Counted from the stretch's first letter, positions 12,751-23,828 are shown. The stretch: DNA of 64,000 nt from Pempheris klunzingeri (GCF_042242105.1 NC_092031.1:20223162-20287161), one strand, 5' to 3'. Made by a program: numbers and translations. Notes: a model not told the origin generated them from the sequence alone.

Positions 12751-13038
12751 ATGGCACAGGAAGTAAACAGAGCAAGCTGAGCGAATTGTGTTAATTTTAG
12801 AATTAATTACAAAGTGAATATTAATTTTGGCAGCACTACTTACTATGAACTTATTAGCATTTACAGCTGCACATTTTATGGCTTATTTAACACAATCCTT
12901 TATGACTTACTAACATTTACAACTGCATTAGTATTGTCATTTGTAACTGTCACAAGTGTCAACACAGTGTTGGGGCCTCATCAGCTGATTGCTGATAATT
13001 AACGATATTCAAACAAGAAGAAAATCTGTCAAACTTAC
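12751..13038. other. AT-rich spacer
   Basis: No gene or repeat family is recognised. If the ARID-like gene next to it is intact, this is part of its downstream intron; I could not find the expected next ARID exon (RRQWK-type) here or further left. Confidence 0.35.
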
Positions 13039-13624
13039 CAGTTCATATCCTCTTCTTCTCCTGGGCTTCTGGGCAGCTTGGTACATGGTCCAGAAGTTAA
13101 CTGTGACACAGACACACATGTAGGAATAAATAATGTACACACAACATGTCACTGATTTCATTTCCATGTGTACAAGTCTCTGTTTTTCCTTATTTTTAGA
13201 GTAAAATTCCAGTTCATTACAACATGAGGTCATTTGCTCTGTATAAAGACCACGTAGGGGATCTTCTCAATTGGCATCATCCTCTCCTTCATATATTTAT
13301 ACAAAGACACGAGTAAGGCCTGCTCCTGTGCTCCGTGCAACCCTCGTATTCTTCCTCCTCTCTCTTTTGACGGTGCTGATGTTGTGATCTGGCTACTGTG
13401 ATTGATACCATTACTACTGTTGCTGCTGCCTTTGAATTTTGATAAGCCCACATTGCCTCCTGTCACCTGGAAGAAGAAACGGACAAATGCAGGACAGAGA
13501 AATATGACCAGAGTTACTTTGATGTGAAAATGCAAAAATGAAAAATGCACTTACTACAGGGATTGAGAGAATAGTTGTCAATTTGTACCTTAACTCTGGC
13601 TTCTCCTGCTGGTATGTCAGTCTC
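13039..13624 (-). CDS. ARID-domain (ARID5-like) gene fragment, three exons
   Basis: Minus-strand exons 13624-13589, 13466-13238 and 13100-13039. The middle exon contains the first half of an ARID DNA-binding domain (EQALLVSLYKYMKERM, then PIEKIPYVVF). The third continues it (NFWTMYQAAQK ... GYEL). This order and wording match ARID5A/B and fish ARID6. Exons 1-2 join in phase 0. Exon 2 can join exon 3 in frame only with a GC donor (GCAAAT), which creates the family-typical Gln-Ile-Asn. The third exon has an Arg-rich PRRRRG where relatives have LGG, three residues longer. The rest of the ARID and all other exons were not found, so this is either part of a large gene running off the left edge or a decaying fragment. 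By recalled human synteny (ARID5B next to CABCOCO1) an arid5b origin is attractive but unproven. Confidence 0.6.
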
Positions 13625-14121
13625 CTTGGAAAAAAAAGGGAAGTTTGGCAATGACCCCTAACTTTTAACCCCTGACTTTGACCATATGAGTCAGTATTAT
13701 GTCTGTCTGTATTATGAATACAGACAGTTGCAATTTTGGCCTTTCAGCCTTAGAGCTGAAGACAGAAAATCAATCATTTTGTGAGAAAATGTAAATGTAC
13801 TCCTGTATGCTGCAAAATTGCAGGTGCAAACGCTGTGGTCATGATTCTCTGCCTTCATGAATGACTACTGCGGATCATTTGTTTTTGGCGCTTATTATTA
13901 GTCTTATTATTATTCATCTAGTCATCATTAGTCATCTTATTCACTGTTATCATATTTCTCATTATTAGTCATATTCATATGATGTATAATATAGCAATAT
14001 AGAAATTGATACTATATATATAAAGATTGAGTGATTGACTGATTGAAAACAACAGAAAAAGTCCACTTTTTGGTGTGCAACTCTATCTGTTAACTGGCAA
14101 AAACTTTACATGTCTGAGCCT
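13625..14121. other. Spacer upstream of the ARID-like exons
   Basis: No coding signal seen. ATTATT-rich simple sequence lies at about 13890-13975. It would be intron sequence if the ARID-like gene has 5' exons further right. Confidence 0.35.
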
Positions 14122-14218
14122 CAAACCAGCCATGTCTGTCCATCTAATGTCCAGAGATAACAAACCATGTTGACATAGTAGGTTTGTCGATGGAGTCCTC
14201 CCTTCACAGGTTTGTTTA
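14122..14218 (+). repeat. 97-bp relic of an HCE upstream region
   Basis: This stretch equals the HCE gene 1 upstream segment 14946-15042, with three mismatches by eye. Homology stops sharply at 14218, where an unrelated repeat (GGGTGCCCACAC...) begins. It is probably the surviving edge of a former additional array unit. Confidence 0.85.
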
Positions 14219-14222
14219 AACC

Positions 14223-14300
14223 AAGGGTGCCCACACTTTTTCGGCTCGCGAGCTACTTTTAAAATGACCAGGTCAAAATGATCTACCTACATTAAAAATG
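14223..14300. repeat. Interspersed repeat fragment
   Basis: The phrase 'gggtgcccacactttttcggctcgcgagctact' type, followed by 'aaaatgaccaggtcaaaatgatctacc', is a recurrent fish repeat. It abuts the HCE relic and probably disrupted that former unit. Confidence 0.4.
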
Positions 14301-14382
14301 CTAAACATATATTCATTTCTATACTGAGTATACTTTATATATACAATATATGTTGGCATACACTCTATAACTGAGACTAATT

Positions 14383-14402
14383 TAACCCTAACCCTAACCC
14401 TA
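14383..14402. repeat. Short interstitial telomere-like tract
   Basis: Three perfect TAACCC repeats followed by TAG, about 300 bp outside the HCE array. Seen directly. Confidence 0.85.
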
Positions 14403-14558
14403 GGTATTACACATACAAACTGACAGCAGTAATGCACATAGGTGACAAAAAGTGATGTAACCATCAATATTGCACACAGGTCACAAGGGTAACTGGACCA
14501 TTCACCACATTTATGGTCACTACCTTACTCTGATGACTTGCACTGAATGGAATCAAAT

Positions 14559-14633
14559 ATCCCTTCCTATCCCATTCCCCATCCCAGAGTATCCCTTCCT
14601 ATCTTATTCCCCATCCCACAGTATCCCTTCTTT
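14559..14633. repeat. Short tandem repeat, about 32-bp period
   Basis: Two and a third copies of a unit starting TATCCCTTCCTATC and ending CCCATCCCA(C/G)AG; the copies differ at a few bases. Confidence 0.7.
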
Positions 14634-15103
14634 AGTAGATATAAATTGGAAGGCTAACTAGTTCACTTTGCCCGCTGTAGTTTTGCAGTACCCCTGGTTT
14701 GGACGTAGCACTTTCTTGTCCTCTACGTGTCCTCTGATTTCTTGCTGTAACAACTACACATGCAGAAATACACATATACAAACACATACAAACTCACACA
14801 CAAAGCCTACCCGCAGTGTCCACCAACTCTTACACCACACATTCATACCAACACATTAACCAATGTATTTTCATTTCTTATATACAATACTCATCTGTTA
14901 TGTTTTGTTACACCAACAAAAGTTTAAAAAAGACACGTCCCATCCCACAAACCAGCCATGTCTGTCCATCTAATGTCCAGAGACAACAAACCACGTTGAC
15001 ATAGAAGGTTTGTCGATGGAGTCCTCCCTTCACAGGTTTGTTTAGATGTAGCACGGTGGACCCCAAGCCCTAATCCTCTTGCAGACACACCTAAAGAGGA
15101 GAG

Positions 15104-15110
15104 TATAAAG
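15104..15110 (+). promoter_or_regulatory. TATA box, HCE gene 1
   Basis: TATAAAG lies 100 bases before the ATG. A start site about 30 bases downstream would give a 5' leader of about 70 bases with no upstream ATG. The element is identical in all seven copies. Confidence 0.8.
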
Positions 15111-15203
15111 AGCCTGGACTGATGTGTCGTGGGTCAAGCCTCAAGGAGTCTCTCCACTGTAGCTCCCCATAGAAGCTCCGTAGCCATCAGACTCACCCTG
15201 AAG

Positions 15204-16028
15204 ATGACTCCCTCTGTCAGCCTGCTGCTGCTGCTCCTGCTCGGCCTCTCTAAGGCCTCTCCTGTCATGGAGGAAGAAAGTGGAGCAGAGGCCGAATGGG
15301 ACGAAGGGGACGAAGGGGATGAAGGGGAGGAAGATGACACTGTCGACATCAGCACCAGGATTCTGGCCTCCAACAACGGCACCAATGAGATCCTGCTGGA
15401 AGGAGACTTATTGCTTCCCAGAACCAGAAATGCCATGAAGTGCTGGGCCAAGAGGTGCCTGTGGAAGAAAGCCTCCAACGGCTTGGTGACGATCCCCTTC
15501 ACCATTAGCAGACAGTTCACCGGCTGGGAAAGGCAGAAGATCGACTCCGCCATGAAGGCCTTCCACAGCAGAACCTGCCTTCGCTTCGTCCCTCGTCAGA
15601 ACCAATACGACTACATCAGCATCGAGAACAGAGCCGGATGTTTCTCTGCTCTGGGCAGAACGGGAGGCAGACAGGTCCTCTCTCTCAACAGACAGGGCTG
15701 CCTTCACTATGGCATCGTCCAGCACGAAATCAACCACGCTCTGGGATTCCAGCATGAGCAGACCAGGAGCGACCGTGACCGCTACGTCCGAATCAACTGG
15801 CAGAACATCAACCCGCGGATGGCCTACAACTTCTACAAGCAGGATACCAACAACCTGAACACTCCCTACGACTACTCCTCCATCATGCACTATGGAAGAA
15901 CAGCTTTCTCCATCCAGTACGGCAGGGATTCCATCACCCCCATCCCCAACGCCAACGTCCAGATTGGCCAGAGAAAAGGCATGTCCCGCTGGGACATCAC
16001 GAGGATCAACAAGCTCTACGGCTGCTAA
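15204..16028 (+). CDS. hce: High choriolytic enzyme (hatching enzyme), copy 1
   Basis: Intronless, 274 residues, ATG chosen because it begins a clean signal peptide (Leu7-13 core). The enzyme is a secreted zinc protease of the astacin family. In fish embryos it is made in hatching-gland cells and swells the egg envelope by cutting zona pellucida proteins. The propeptide is very acidic (residues 23-46) and carries the inhibitory Asp of the LEGD motif (D68). The mature enzyme probably begins at N76 (NAMKCW) after LPRTR. Zinc site HEINHALGFQHEQ (H174, E175, H178, H184), Met-turn SIMHY (M228), six cysteines (80, 85, 125, 146, 166, 274) including the N-terminal pair typical of hatching enzymes. 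AATAAA at 16142. Unlike the other copies it ends RINKLYGC. Confidence 0.95.
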   Translation: MTPSVSLLLLLLLGLSKASPVMEEESGAEAEWDEGDEGDEGEEDDTVDISTRILASNNGTNEILLEGDLLLPRTRNAMKCWAKRCLWKKASNGLVTIPFTISRQFTGWERQKIDSAMKAFHSRTCLRFVPRQNQYDYISIENRAGCFSALGRTGGRQVLSLNRQGCLHYGIVQHEINHALGFQHEQTRSDRDRYVRINWQNINPRMAYNFYKQDTNNLNTPYDYSSIMHYGRTAFSIQYGRDSITPIPNANVQIGQRKGMSRWDITRINKLYGC

Positions 16029-17292
16029 CAACAATGGTTCTGAGGCCTGATTGAGAGTGAACGGTTTAGCAAAACAAACAAGCTCAATTGCAAATGCAAC
16101 AAATTCACATGATTTTCCCAGTGATTTGAATGTCAAAAGCTAATAAAACCTATGCGACCCATGCCATAGATTTCAGTTTCTCTCACTGTATTCTTCAAAA
16201 TGTTTGGACGGGTTGAAGTCAGAGTAAATGTCTAAAATGTTTGTAACAAGGCCAATTCAAATAGAAACAAAAAATAAAGTTGGTTAACAACAGAGTTTGG
16301 CAGTTGAGTATTTTTCAACACAGAATGTTGAGTAAGATCAACTACTGGGAAGATTTATCAGTCTTCATTCTCCTTAATTCTCTTTTGATGCTGCCTTATT
16401 TCCTTCCTTGTTTCTTCCTTTCCCTCCATAAGTAGCTCTACTTTATTGCGCCCATGTTTATTCTGTCTTTACTAGTAAATTATTTTCGCTCTCACCTCCC
16501 TGCAGCTGTGTAATGTCCACCTGAGGCCTTTCCAAAACCAAAAACACTGGAGCAAAGGGGTGAAAAATGGGTGAAACCCTGTGTTTTCTGCTAAACTAAC
16601 ATTAGTGTGTCTGGCTGACTAGTTTCTTACAAGAGTTACCAGGTGACACCTCCAAGTCAGAAAGGTACGACATCATTAGCTACTATATTATTTTGGAGGG
16701 TCACAGGTCATGTTAGAAAAAGCCCTCTTAGGACCGACACATTCACTAGAGCTGGTGCAACACCAGTCCTGGACACCACTAACCGCCACACCACAGTTTA
16801 AGGTAATGTCAGCAGGTCTGTCCTGCTGTGTACTCAATTGAAGCAAGTTTTTTGAGATGACTTTGCTAGGATTAAAATAATTTTCTACATTTTCAAAGCC
16901 TATTCTCGTGTAAAACTGAAACATTTGAAAATTATTACAGAAAACGTAACCACTGTTACTGGTTCATAAAAGGCATTCTGGATGAAACAGAGTATAAAAT
17001 GCATACGTGCAATTCAAGGCTGGAAAGCTGCACGGGTGTAGCAACAGTAACTAAGTGGGTTGGGGCTTTGTGAAGGGTTAATCTTTCTTTCTGTGGGGGG
17101 GCAGGGCTTTATGGTCCCTACCCTTCTGTCCTTTTCACATTGGATGTCCCTTTACAAAATAAAACTCAACAATTCAAGAAAAAAAGAGTAGTGCTGCACC
17201 GGGTCAAGGAAAATGGTGGTAGAGATGTTGGTGTGAAAAATCAGGTGCTCTTCAAGGATAAGGCCGATAATACGATGAAAGTAAAGGACTAC

Positions 17293-17464
17293 GACTGTCC
17301 AGCTAACGTTGATGGAAGTCCATGTTGTAGAATGGAAGGCGATGAGAAATTCAAGGCACTCTGACGTTGAAAACCACCATCACCTAAACCATCCGAGTGC
17401 ATGGGGTTTTTCATTGACTGCCGTTCTACAAAATGGACTTCCAGCTACACAAAGCTGGACAGTC
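17293..17464. repeat. Fold-back (imperfect palindrome), unit 1
   Basis: Begins GACTGTCCAGCT and ends AGCTGGACAGTC. The inner parts also pair (GGAAGTCCAT against ATGGACTTCC, and TTGTAGAA against TTCTACAA), so two arms of about 60 bases flank a centre of about 50 bases. It may be a MITE-like relic; no target duplication was identified. Confidence 0.65.
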
Positions 17465-18454
17465 ATAATTCTATATTTTCATCTAAATAGCTCAATCTTG
17501 GTTTTACGTAGCCTTGATCATGTGGCATCTTACTGTTTGAAGAAACTATAAGTTGTCTAGTTACACATGACCCCCCAGGAGGTCTCAAGTGCTTTACGAA
17601 GATGTGTTTGGGGGACATGAGAGAATGTCACTGGGACCAAAGGGGTGGATAAATGAACGCTGAAAACAAATCTCAGTGTATTATCTATAATGAAGTTATT
17701 ACGACCTGCATTGAGCATGTTCCTTCCTTGAGGGTCCAGAGGCTGTGTAAGTTATTCTGTCCCAACAGGAAAGCCCTCTCTTTAAGGTCTCGGTGTAGCC
17801 ACCAGCCCAAACACCCATGCGCACATCAACTAAAAAGGAAAAAAAGACACACACAAAAAAATGAAGAAAAAAAAAAAACAGGACTTTTTGCTCCATGTCC
17901 CGGTTACTGTGGGACTGGACTGGCTATCTGGTGACCACCTCTGCCAAATCCAACCCCAAATCGCTCAGTCAGTCTCCTTCATCAATCCACTTCAATACTC
18001 AACTGCTCAACCCCTCTCACAGGTCCACTTCCATTAAAGTTCCTTGAAAACGTTATCTTCATTTTCTTGTCCTCTATGTGTCTTTTGATTTCTTGCTGTA
18101 ACAACTACACATGCAGAAATACACATATACAAACACATACAAACTCACACACAAAGCCTACCCGCAGTGTCCACCAACTCTTACACCACACATTCATACC
18201 AACACATTAACCAATGTATTCTCATTTCTTATATACAATACTCATCTGTTATGTTTTGTTACACCAACAAAAGTTTAAAAAAGACACGTCCCATCCCACA
18301 AACCAGCCATGTCTGTCCATCTAATGTCCAGAGACAACAAACCACGTTGACATAGAAGGTTTGTCGATGGAGTCCTCCCTTCACAGGTTTGTTTAGATGT
18401 AGCACGGTGGACCCCAAGCCCTAATCCTCTTGCAGACACACCTAAAGAGGAGAG

Positions 18455-18461
18455 TATAAAG
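18455..18461 (+). promoter_or_regulatory. TATA box, HCE gene 2
   Basis: TATAAAG, 100 bases before the ATG of copy 2. Confidence 0.8.
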
Positions 18462-18554
18462 AGCCTGGACTGATGTGTCGTGGGTCAAGCCTCAAGGAGT
18501 CTCTCCACTGTAGCTCCCCATAGAAGCTCCGTAGCCATCAGACTCACCCTGAAG

Positions 18555-19379
18555 ATGACTCCCTCTGTCAGCCTGCTGCTGCTGCTCCTGCTCGGCCTCT
18601 CTAAGGCCTCTCCTGTCATGGAGGAAGAAAGTGGAGCAGAGGTCGAATGGGACGAAGGGGACGAAGGGGATGAAGGGGAGGAAGATGACACTGTCGACAT
18701 CAGCACCAGGATTCTGGCCTCCAACAACGGCACCAATGAGATCCTGCTGGAAGGAGACTTATTGCTTCCCAGAACCAGAAATGCCATGAAGTGCTGGGCC
18801 AAGAGGTGCCTGTGGAAGAAAGCCTCCAACGGCTTGGTGACGATCCCCTACACCATTAGCAGACAGTTCACCGGCTGGGAAAGGCAGAAGATCGACTCCG
18901 CCATGAAGGCCTTCCACAGCAGAACCTGCCTTCGCTTCGTCCCTCGTCAGAACCAATACGACTACATCAGCATCGAGAACAGAGCCGGATGTTTCTCTGC
19001 TCTGGGCAGAACGGGAGGCAGACAGGTCCTCTCTCTCAACAGACAGGGCTGCCTTCACTATGGCATCGTCCAGCACGAAATCAACCACGCTCTGGGATTC
19101 CAGCATGAGCAGACCAGGAGCGACCGTGACCGCTACGTCCGAATCAACTGGCAGAACATCAACCCGCGGATGGCCTACAACTTCTACAAGCAGGATACCA
19201 ACAACCTGAACACTCCCTACGACTACTCCTCCATCATGCACTATGGAAGAACAGCTTTCTCCATCCAGTACGGCAGGGATTCCATCACCCCCATCCCCAA
19301 CGCCAACGTCCAGATTGGCCAAAGAAAAGGCATGTCCCGCTGGGACATCACGAGAATCAACAGGCTCTACGGCTGCTAA
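18555..19379 (+). CDS. hce: High choriolytic enzyme, copy 2
   Basis: Intronless, 274 residues, with the same signal peptide, acidic propeptide, zinc site, Met-turn and six cysteines as copy 1. Differences from copy 1: V30 in the acidic propeptide, Y99 instead of F in IPFT, and R270 near the C-terminus. None touches the catalytic residues, so it should be active. AATAAA at 19493. Its spacer carries the first Helentron-like insertion. It is closest to copy 3. Confidence 0.95.
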   Translation: MTPSVSLLLLLLLGLSKASPVMEEESGAEVEWDEGDEGDEGEEDDTVDISTRILASNNGTNEILLEGDLLLPRTRNAMKCWAKRCLWKKASNGLVTIPYTISRQFTGWERQKIDSAMKAFHSRTCLRFVPRQNQYDYISIENRAGCFSALGRTGGRQVLSLNRQGCLHYGIVQHEINHALGFQHEQTRSDRDRYVRINWQNINPRMAYNFYKQDTNNLNTPYDYSSIMHYGRTAFSIQYGRDSITPIPNANVQIGQRKGMSRWDITRINRLYGC

Positions 19380-19728
19380 CAACAATGGTTCTGAGGCCTG
19401 ATTGAGCGTAAACGGTTAAGCAAAACAAACAAGTTCAATTGCAAATGTAACAAATTCACATGATTTTTCCAGTGATTTGAATGTCAAAAGCTAATAAAAC
19501 CTATGCAACCCATGCCATAGATTTCTGTTTCTCTCACTGTATTTTTCAGTATGTTTGGACGGGTTGAAGTCAGAGTAAATGTCTAAAATGTTTGTAAGAA
19601 GGCTAATTCAAATAGAAACAAAAAATAAAGTTGGTTAACAGCAGAGTTTGGCAGTTGAGTATTTTTCAACACAGAATGTTGAGTAAGATCAACTACTGGG
19701 AAGATTTATCAGCCTTCATTCTCCTTAA

Positions 19729-20731
19729 TTGGTGTGAATGCTGAAAGCATTCACAACATATGTTCTTCGACTTTATAATTCTTATTCTTCCGCCGCGTTT
19801 TTCGCCGTGCTTCTTCTTCCACAGCATTCAAAATTTCAAAACCATTCAAACTGCAAAACATTCAACCTATTCGGGAATTGAGGGCTATGACTTTTCACGT
19901 CCATGACATTCAAAACTTCCGAAATATTCAACGTTTTCCCCGGAAATTTCCCCATAGAAATCAATGGGAAAAATTTAAAAACTTCCCATTTCTTCAACCA
20001 ACTTCAACCAACTTCAAGCCTTCACAGCTTCCTCATACATTCAGCCACAAACTCCATTCAAACTTCAAAACATTCAACATCTTCTCCTCATTCAGCACAT
20101 CATTCAACCCACTTCATCCCATTCACCCTTTCACCACATTCACCTTTCAAAAAAAAAAGTTTTCCACCCCTTTTTCAGATTTAACATTAGTGTGTGTGTG
20201 GTGGAATGTTCAGGCCTAGAGTGGGGGCCAGCATAGCTAGAGTGGAGAGGAGCAGAAAAATCGTCTGAAAACATCGTGTTTAGCTCGCTCTCACACCCAC
20301 AGCGTGTCACTCAGACTCACAATTCATACATCAAAACGTAGGCCTGCTCGGCCCGGTCGCAACGATGTGACTTCGGGCACACAGAAACGAACGCAATCCG
20401 AGCTACGAGCCTCCAACCAACGGGAAGTGTGACCAACTGCCGCAAAAACTGCCATGTTAACTGATGCACAAAGCTGAGGAGGGAGGCAGACGCAACCACT
20501 TTTGTAACCTGCTCCAGAGCTCTCATCTCACAAGTTAGAGACCTCAAACTACACGTGTGTGTTCAGCAGACCCTCCTCTGTCCACTGGTCCACACGCCAA
20601 AGCTCTGACACTTACGGTGCCCATGCAAAACCTGCACTTTCAGCGGCATGTCACAGCTGAAATCTCAATGAAAATAGCTGTGTGTGGACCAGCTGGCACG
20701 TCACCACGGCAACCGGACAGCTGGAGGAAAT

Positions 20732-20790
<59 letters not shown>

Positions 20791-20828
20791 GACAGACAGA
20801 CAGAAATCAGCTGATCAGTGAACTGTCA

Positions 20829-20868
<40 letters not shown>

Positions 20869-21156
20869 GACAGAAATCAGCTGATCAGTCAACTGTCACT
20901 CACTCACACACAGAGACATGCGGACAGACAAACAAACAACTACAAGTGTTGACTCACAGCAAGATGCTCAATTGGAGGACATCAGCTGATTTGTGACCTT
21001 TGACCCACAGAGACACACACACACACACACACACACACTCACTCACACACACACACACACACACACACACAATGACAGCCAGCCAGATTTTCAAAATAAA
21101 ATGCCTCAGATAGTAAATTTGTGCAGTTTGGAGGAAATCGGCTGATCAGTGAACTG

Positions 21157-21197
<41 letters not shown>

Positions 21198-21649
21198 GAA
21201 ATCAGCTGATCAGTCAACTGTCACTCACTCACACACAGAGACATGCATACAGACATACAAACAACTACAAGTGTCTCTCAACACTCAAACTATTCCTACA
21301 TGGATTCTGTGCATCTTTCAACTTTGCACCTATTCAGATTAGTAGTTTCTCCATTCATTCAGGTATTCAATGTTTTTATAATTCAAAAGGCAGCTATTCA
21401 TTGTGGCGTAAGCCATTCAGCTTCACCGTTTCACCTATTGAGATTAGTGGTTTATTCATTCATTCAGGTATTCAATGATTTTTCAATTCAACATGCAGTT
21501 ATTCAGTGTGGCGTAAGCCAATTAATAGTTTATTCATTCATTCAGGTATTCAATGCTTTTTTAATTCAAAAGGAAGCTTTTCAGCGTGGCGTTAGCCATT
21601 CAGCAGAAAGCATTCACACCGCAATTTCTTCAGAAATTGCATTCTCTAG
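19729..21649 (+). mobile_element. Helentron/Helitron-like non-autonomous element (unit 2)
   Basis: The empty site is visible in the other units (CCTTAATTCTCTTTT). Here 1921 bp are inserted without target duplication, at an A-T or T-T junction. The 5' end starts (TT)GGTGTGAATGCT and forms a hairpin (GTGAATGCT/AGCATTCAC). Near the 3' end AGCATTCACACC repeats the 5' end inverted. It is followed by a second hairpin (GCAATTTC/GAAATTGC) and the terminus ATTCTCTAG. Inverted repeats set asymmetrically, plus a 3' hairpin before CTAG, are known for Helitron2/Helentron elements. No Rep or helicase gene is present. The interior has several CA tracts, repeated blocks with ATCAGCTGATCAGT, and three tandem copies of a block of about 70 bp near the 3' end. 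Confidence 0.75.
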
Positions 21650-22566
21650 TTCTCTTTTGATGCTGCCTTATTTCCTTCCTTGTTTCTTCCTTTCCCTCCA
21701 TAAAGTAGCTCTACTTTATTGCGCCCATGTTTATTCTGTCTTTACTAGTAAATTATTTTCACTCTCACCTCCCTGCAGCTGTGTAATGTCCACCTGAGGC
21801 CTTTCCAAAACCAAAAACACTGGAGCAAAGGGGTGAAAAATGGGTGAAACCCTGTGTTTTCTGCTAAACTAACATTAGTGTGTCTGGCTGACTAGTTTCT
21901 TACAAGAGTTACCAGGTGACACCTCCAAGTCAGAAAGGTACGACATCATTAGCTACAATATTATTTTGCAGGGTCACAGGTCATGTTAGAAAAAGTCCTC
22001 TTAGGACCGACACATTCACTAGAGCTGGTGCAACACCAGTCCTGGACACCACTAACCGCCACACCACAGTTTAAGGTAGTGTCAGCAGGTCTGTCCTGCT
22101 GTGTACTCAATTGAAGCAAGGTTTTTTGAGATGACTTTGCTAGGATTAAAATAATTTTCTACATTTTCAAAGCCTATTCTCGTGTAAAACTGAAACATCT
22201 GAAAATTATTACAGAAAACGTAACCACTGTTACTGGTTCATAAAAGGCATTCTGGATGAAACAGAGTATAAAATGCATACGTGCAGTTCAAGGCTGGAAA
22301 GCTGCATGGGTGTAGCAACAGTAACTAAGTGGGTTGGGGCTTTGTGAAGGGTTAATCTTTCTTTCTGTGGGGGGGCAGGGCTTTATGGTCTCTACCCTTC
22401 TGTCCTTTTCACATTGGATGTCACTTTACAAAATAAAACTCAACAATTCAAGAAAAAAAGAGTAGTGCTGCACCGGGTCAAGGAAAATGGTGGTAGAGAT
22501 GTTGGTGTGAAAAATCAGGTGCTCTTCAAGGATAAGGCCGATAATACGATGAAAGTAAAGAACTAC

Positions 22567-22738
22567 GACTGTCCAGCTAACGTTGATGGAAGTCCATGTT
22601 GTAGAATGGAAGGCGATGAGAAATTCAAGGCACTCTGACGTTGAAAACCACCATCAGCTAAACCATCCGAGTGCATGGGGTTTTTCATTGACTGCCGTTC
22701 TACAAAATGGACTTCCAGCTACATAAAGCTGGACAGTC
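22567..22738. repeat. Fold-back element, unit 2
   Basis: The same imperfect palindrome as at 17293-17464. Confidence 0.65.
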
Positions 22739-23728
22739 ATAATTCTATATTTTCATCTAAATAGCTCAATCTTGGTTTTACGTAGCCTTGATCATGTGGC
22801 ATCTTACTGTTTGAAGAAACTATAAGTTGTCTAGTTACACATGACCCCCCAGGAGGTCTCAAGTGCTTTACGAAGATGTGTTTGGGGGACATGAGAGAAT
22901 GTCACTGGGACCAAAGGGGTGGATAAATGAACGCTGAAAACAAATCTCAGTGTATTATCTATAATGAAGTTATTACGACCTGCATTGAGCATGTTCCTTC
23001 CTTGAGGGTCCAGAGGCTGTGTAAGTTATTCTGTCCCAACAGGAAAGCCCTCTCTTTAAGGTCTCGGTGTAGCCACCAGCCCAAACACCCATGCGCACAT
23101 CAACTAAAAAGGAAAAAAAGACACACACAAAAAAATGAAGAAAAAAAAAAAACAGGACTTTTTGCTCCATGTCCCGGTTACTGTGGGACTGGACTGGCTA
23201 TCTGGTGACCACCTCTGCCAAATCCAACCCCAAATCACTCAGTCAGTCTCCTTCATCAATCCACTTCAATACTCAACTGCTCAACCCCTCTCACAGGTCC
23301 ACTTCCATTAAAGTTCCTTGAAAACGTTATCTTCATTTTCTTGTCCTCTATGTGTCTTTTGATTTCTTGCTGTAACAACTACACATGCAGAAATACACAT
23401 ATACAAACACATACAAACTCACACACAAAGCCTACCCGCAGTGTCCACCAACTCTTACACCACACATTCATACCAACACATTAACCAATGTATTCTCATT
23501 GCTTACATACAAGACTCCTCTGTTATGTTTTGTTACACCAACAAAAGTTTAAAAAAGACACGTCCCATCCCGCAAACCAGCCATGTCTGTCCATCTAATG
23601 TCCAGAGACAACAAACCACGTTGACATAGAAGGTTTGTTGATGGAGTCCTCCCTTCACAGGTTTGTTTAGATGTAGCACGGTGGACCCCAAGCCCTAATC
23701 CTCTGGCAGACACACCTAAAGAGGAGAG

Positions 23729-23735
23729 TATAAAG
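23729..23735 (+). promoter_or_regulatory. TATA box, HCE gene 3
   Basis: TATAAAG, 100 bases before the ATG of copy 3. Confidence 0.8.
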
Positions 23736-23828
23736 AGCCTGGACTGATGTGTCGTGGGTCAAGCCTCAAGGAGTCTCTCCACTGTAGCTCCCCATAGAAG
23801 CTCCGTAGCCATCAGACTCACCCTGAAG

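Noticed and set aside
12398-12766. A 122-codon plus-strand open frame
   Set aside because: It is the non-coding strand of a Tc1 transposase remnant.
14946-15042. A regularly spaced repeat suggesting a CRISPR array across the HCE units
   Set aside because: The recurrence is kilobase-scale tandem duplication in a vertebrate genome; there are no short repeats with unique spacers.
15129-15203. A 25-codon N-terminal extension before the HCE ATG
   Set aside because: It starts with GTG, not ATG, and lies only about 20 bases after the TATA box. The in-frame ATG 75 bases later begins a proper signal peptide.
15408-16136. A 242-codon open frame antisense to each HCE gene (also at 29283, 32635, 35987 and 39339)
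   Set aside because: It is the complement of the HCE reading frame; its Val/Asp-rich text follows from the codon use of the sense gene. It is repeated only because the genes are duplicated.
16688-16924. A 78-codon minus-strand open frame repeated in the spacers
   Set aside because: No promoter, splice signal or recognised motif; kept only by recent duplication.
17140-17364. A 74-codon open frame repeated in every HCE spacer
   Set aside because: Rich in Lys, no known motif, overlaps the fold-back palindrome, and is no better conserved than the flanking spacer.
20682-21478. His-Thr repeat open frames inside the Helentron-like element
   Set aside because: They are translations of CA microsatellites and frame-shift readily with repeat length.
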